A stretch of 64,000 nucleotides of DNA from Diphasiastrum complanatum. Lineage: Eukaryota > Streptophyta > Lycopodiopsida > Lycopodiales > Lycopodiaceae. This document shows positions 62,500-64,000 of the stretch, one piece after another (positions within the stretch are counted from its first letter, which is position 1; each line of letters starts with the position of its first letter). The DNA lies in the NCBI GenBank assembly GCA_029204225.1, contig CM055110.1, positions 21,904,881 through 21,968,880 on the forward strand, in the 5' to 3' direction. Below the pieces are notes generated by a model. That model saw only the letters and a list, made by a program, of their open reading frames with translations, was not told the DNA's origin and did not search any database. A program made the translations under genes and the position numbers.

Positions 62500-63024
62500 C
62501 AAAAGATAAAACATTTTAGCAATCAAGACAACAAAAAACAAAGAGATGGAGAAGAGAGCAATTGTATTATCAATTTTTGAGTTTGTAGCGAGATGATCAG
62601 TGTCTCACTCATTGGCGGCCTAACACTCAGCTCAATTGCTGTGTTCTGCTAGTTGGCACTTTCACGCATAGCTATTTTCATCTCTCTATCTTCTTCTACT
62701 ATGCTCTTCTTGTTTTTTGTGTTGATCCAAAAATTATGTATATGTCTCCACTGTGTGGAGCTTACAAGATAGCTAAACAGAGAATTACAAGACAAGTAAA
62801 CACTAATCAGCTTGTTAGTTATTCTCTGTTATGGCTAATTGTTTCAACTGAGCGTGAAGTACAATACGCCATGCTCGTTGAGCTACCAATTGGCAGTGTG
62901 AATTGTTTTCCTTCGTGTCGTTTTGTTTTGTTTCGTGCTTTAGGATTTTCAAGGTATGTTCGCCCTTCGACCTTCGCTTTGCTTTGTTTCATGACAAAGC
63001 TGCAGGAGTTCACAATTTATGACA
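62500..63024 (-). mobile_element. 3' LTR of a minus-strand Ty1/copia element
   Basis: Starts TGTCATAAATTGTG on the minus strand at 63024, directly after a purine-rich tract. It contains TCTTGTAATTCTCTG and similar U-rich signals. The far end is not determined. No 5' partner is in the window. Confidence 0.6.
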
Positions 63025-63046
63025 CTCTCTCTTAAACCTTGCAACT
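63025..63046 (-). other. Polypurine tract of the minus-strand copia element
   Basis: On the minus strand AAGGTTTAAGAGAGAG precedes the LTR start and follows the polyprotein stop. Confidence 0.7.
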
Positions 63047-63480
63047 TTATGTGTTTAATCCAATTGTCTTTCTTTGTTTTGCGAAGAGTGGTTTGTCGAG
63101 CGGCTTCGTGAGCAGATCTGCAATCATGTCTTCAGACTTTATGTACTGGACCTTGAGCTCTACTTTCGAGATCAAGTCTCGAATATGATGGTACTTTAGA
63201 GATATATGTTTTGTCTTTGAATGAAAAATAGAATTCTGGAATAGATATATGACACTTTGAGAATCCATCATCATCGTGCATGGTTCTCCTTGTGGTATGC
63301 CAATTTTCTCCAACATCATCTGCAACCAAACTACAGTTAGAATCTGCCCAGGAACAAGAAGTGAAAACATCCATGGCAGATGCAAAGAAAGAAAGAGACA
63401 CAAGGAAAGCACTCAAGCATGCAAGTTGTGAAGCTGCTGGGAGCTCTCCAATTTTGAGAATGTCAACCACCTATAGCAAT
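63047..63480 (-). pseudogene. Ty1/copia RNase H C-terminus
   Basis: On the minus strand: MMMDSQSVIYLFQNSIFHSK (family DNQSAI.LA.NPVFH.R), TKHISLKYHHIRDLI, VQYIKSEDMIADLLTKPLDK and a stop after GLNT at 63047. Upstream, AASQLACLSAFLV-type and WADSNCSLVADDV fragments in another frame show decay. RNase H motifs of the last third are well kept. The rest of pol should lie to the right but is not recognisable beyond about 63480. Confidence 0.92.
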
Positions 63481-63492
63481 AAGACATTTTGA

Positions 63493-64000
63493 TTACATTG
63501 CGGCAATTTTTGATAAAGATTGGCAATAAAAAACACTTGGTTTTATGCAAGCGAACGAGGATCTACGCTTTTCCAAGTGCCGATCGAAGATACCAATGCA
63601 AAGCAGAGCGATATCATTCAATATGAGTTGCAGTGGGTCCTGCAACACATTAGGGGTGGGATGATGTTGGCTGATTCTGATGAATCCCCAAGATGCTCGG
63701 CCATAGCTACCCAAGAGCACCTCTCACCTTGGACCGAGGAGGTCTTTGAGAAGATGAGATGAACGAAGACTGAGAGCCGAGTATGAGAGCCGAGAAACGC
63801 TAGTTAGGAATGACAAGCAAGAATTGTGAGCCTCATGGTGAATCCCGAAAGATGGAATGACCATGTAGGAACTAGTATTTCTAGGCAAAGTAATAAATGC
63901 TAGTAGACCCCTCTAAAAGAAAGTAGAGTGAGTCACCTTTTGATGGTGACCTCTAGTGGAGAGCATTATTCCACTTGTAATTTGTGTAATGTGGAAATGT
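63493..64000 (+). other. Unidentified open frame and window end
   Basis: The frame 63520-63762 (80 codons) contains STLFQVPIEDTNAKQSDI, ELQWVLQHIRGGMML and SPWTEEVFEKMR. It has coding-like composition but no family I recognise. It could be a retroelement fragment or an exon of a gene outside the window. The last 240 bp show nothing recognisable. Confidence 0.35.

Overview
The window looks like nuclear DNA from a vascular plant, probably a seed plant with a repeat-rich genome. It is AT-rich and carries remnants of Ty1/copia, Ty3/gypsy, LINE and Helitron elements with plant-type tRNA primer sites, long dinucleotide arrays, degenerate plant-type telomere repeats, and one intron-containing plant gene. 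The species cannot be resolved from sequence alone. No bacterial, organellar, rRNA, tRNA or CRISPR feature was recognised.

The only gene that appears intact is a three-exon TMEM14/FAX-family (fatty acid export-like) membrane protein gene at 12611-14136 (+), 119 codons with consistent GT-AG introns. Its leader is a degenerate tandem repeat of about 120-143 bp units, and intron 2 carries a GC-rich insertion with a perfect 17-bp-arm hairpin.

Layout: 1-2175 has a Helitron Pif1-helicase fossil and a telomere-like heptamer array. 2800-6700 has dinucleotide arrays and a diverged tandem duplication. 8160-11710 has a 0.9 kb direct-repeat pair with GGCGCC clusters. 12135-14136 is the FAX-like gene. 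14850-21100 has small tandem duplications, a LINE RT fossil, the 3' end of a minus-strand chromovirus and a minus-strand copia fossil. 21800-25320 holds two more copia remnants and an AT/GT microsatellite. 25648-33310 is a complete but mutated chromodomain Ty3/gypsy element with matching 469-bp LTRs and a 5-bp target duplication, with another insertion nested in its integrase. 34100-37113 is a copia element 5' half with its own nested insertion. 37115-38460 is an unclassified gag/zinc-knuckle/protease fossil. 38944-40154 is a satellite-like triplicate running into a compound microsatellite. 43715-44057 is a second Helitron-like fragment. 45029 to about 51470 is a degenerate minus-strand Ty3/gypsy element primed by a tRNA-Asp-type site. 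51475-56490 and 60733-61620 hold copia and gypsy fossils, related LTRs carrying GA/CT arrays, and a foldback MITE candidate. 62500-63470 is the 3' end of a minus-strand copia element.

The window is therefore a nest of successive retrotransposon insertions around a single housekeeping-type gene. I found no new defence or biosynthetic system. The less ordinary signals are the FAX leader and intron repeats, the MITE candidate, the 33-bp inverted repeat, the recurrent CACACGTGTG palindrome with CpG-decay derivatives, the microsatellites riding in LTRs, and the unclassified gag-like frame.
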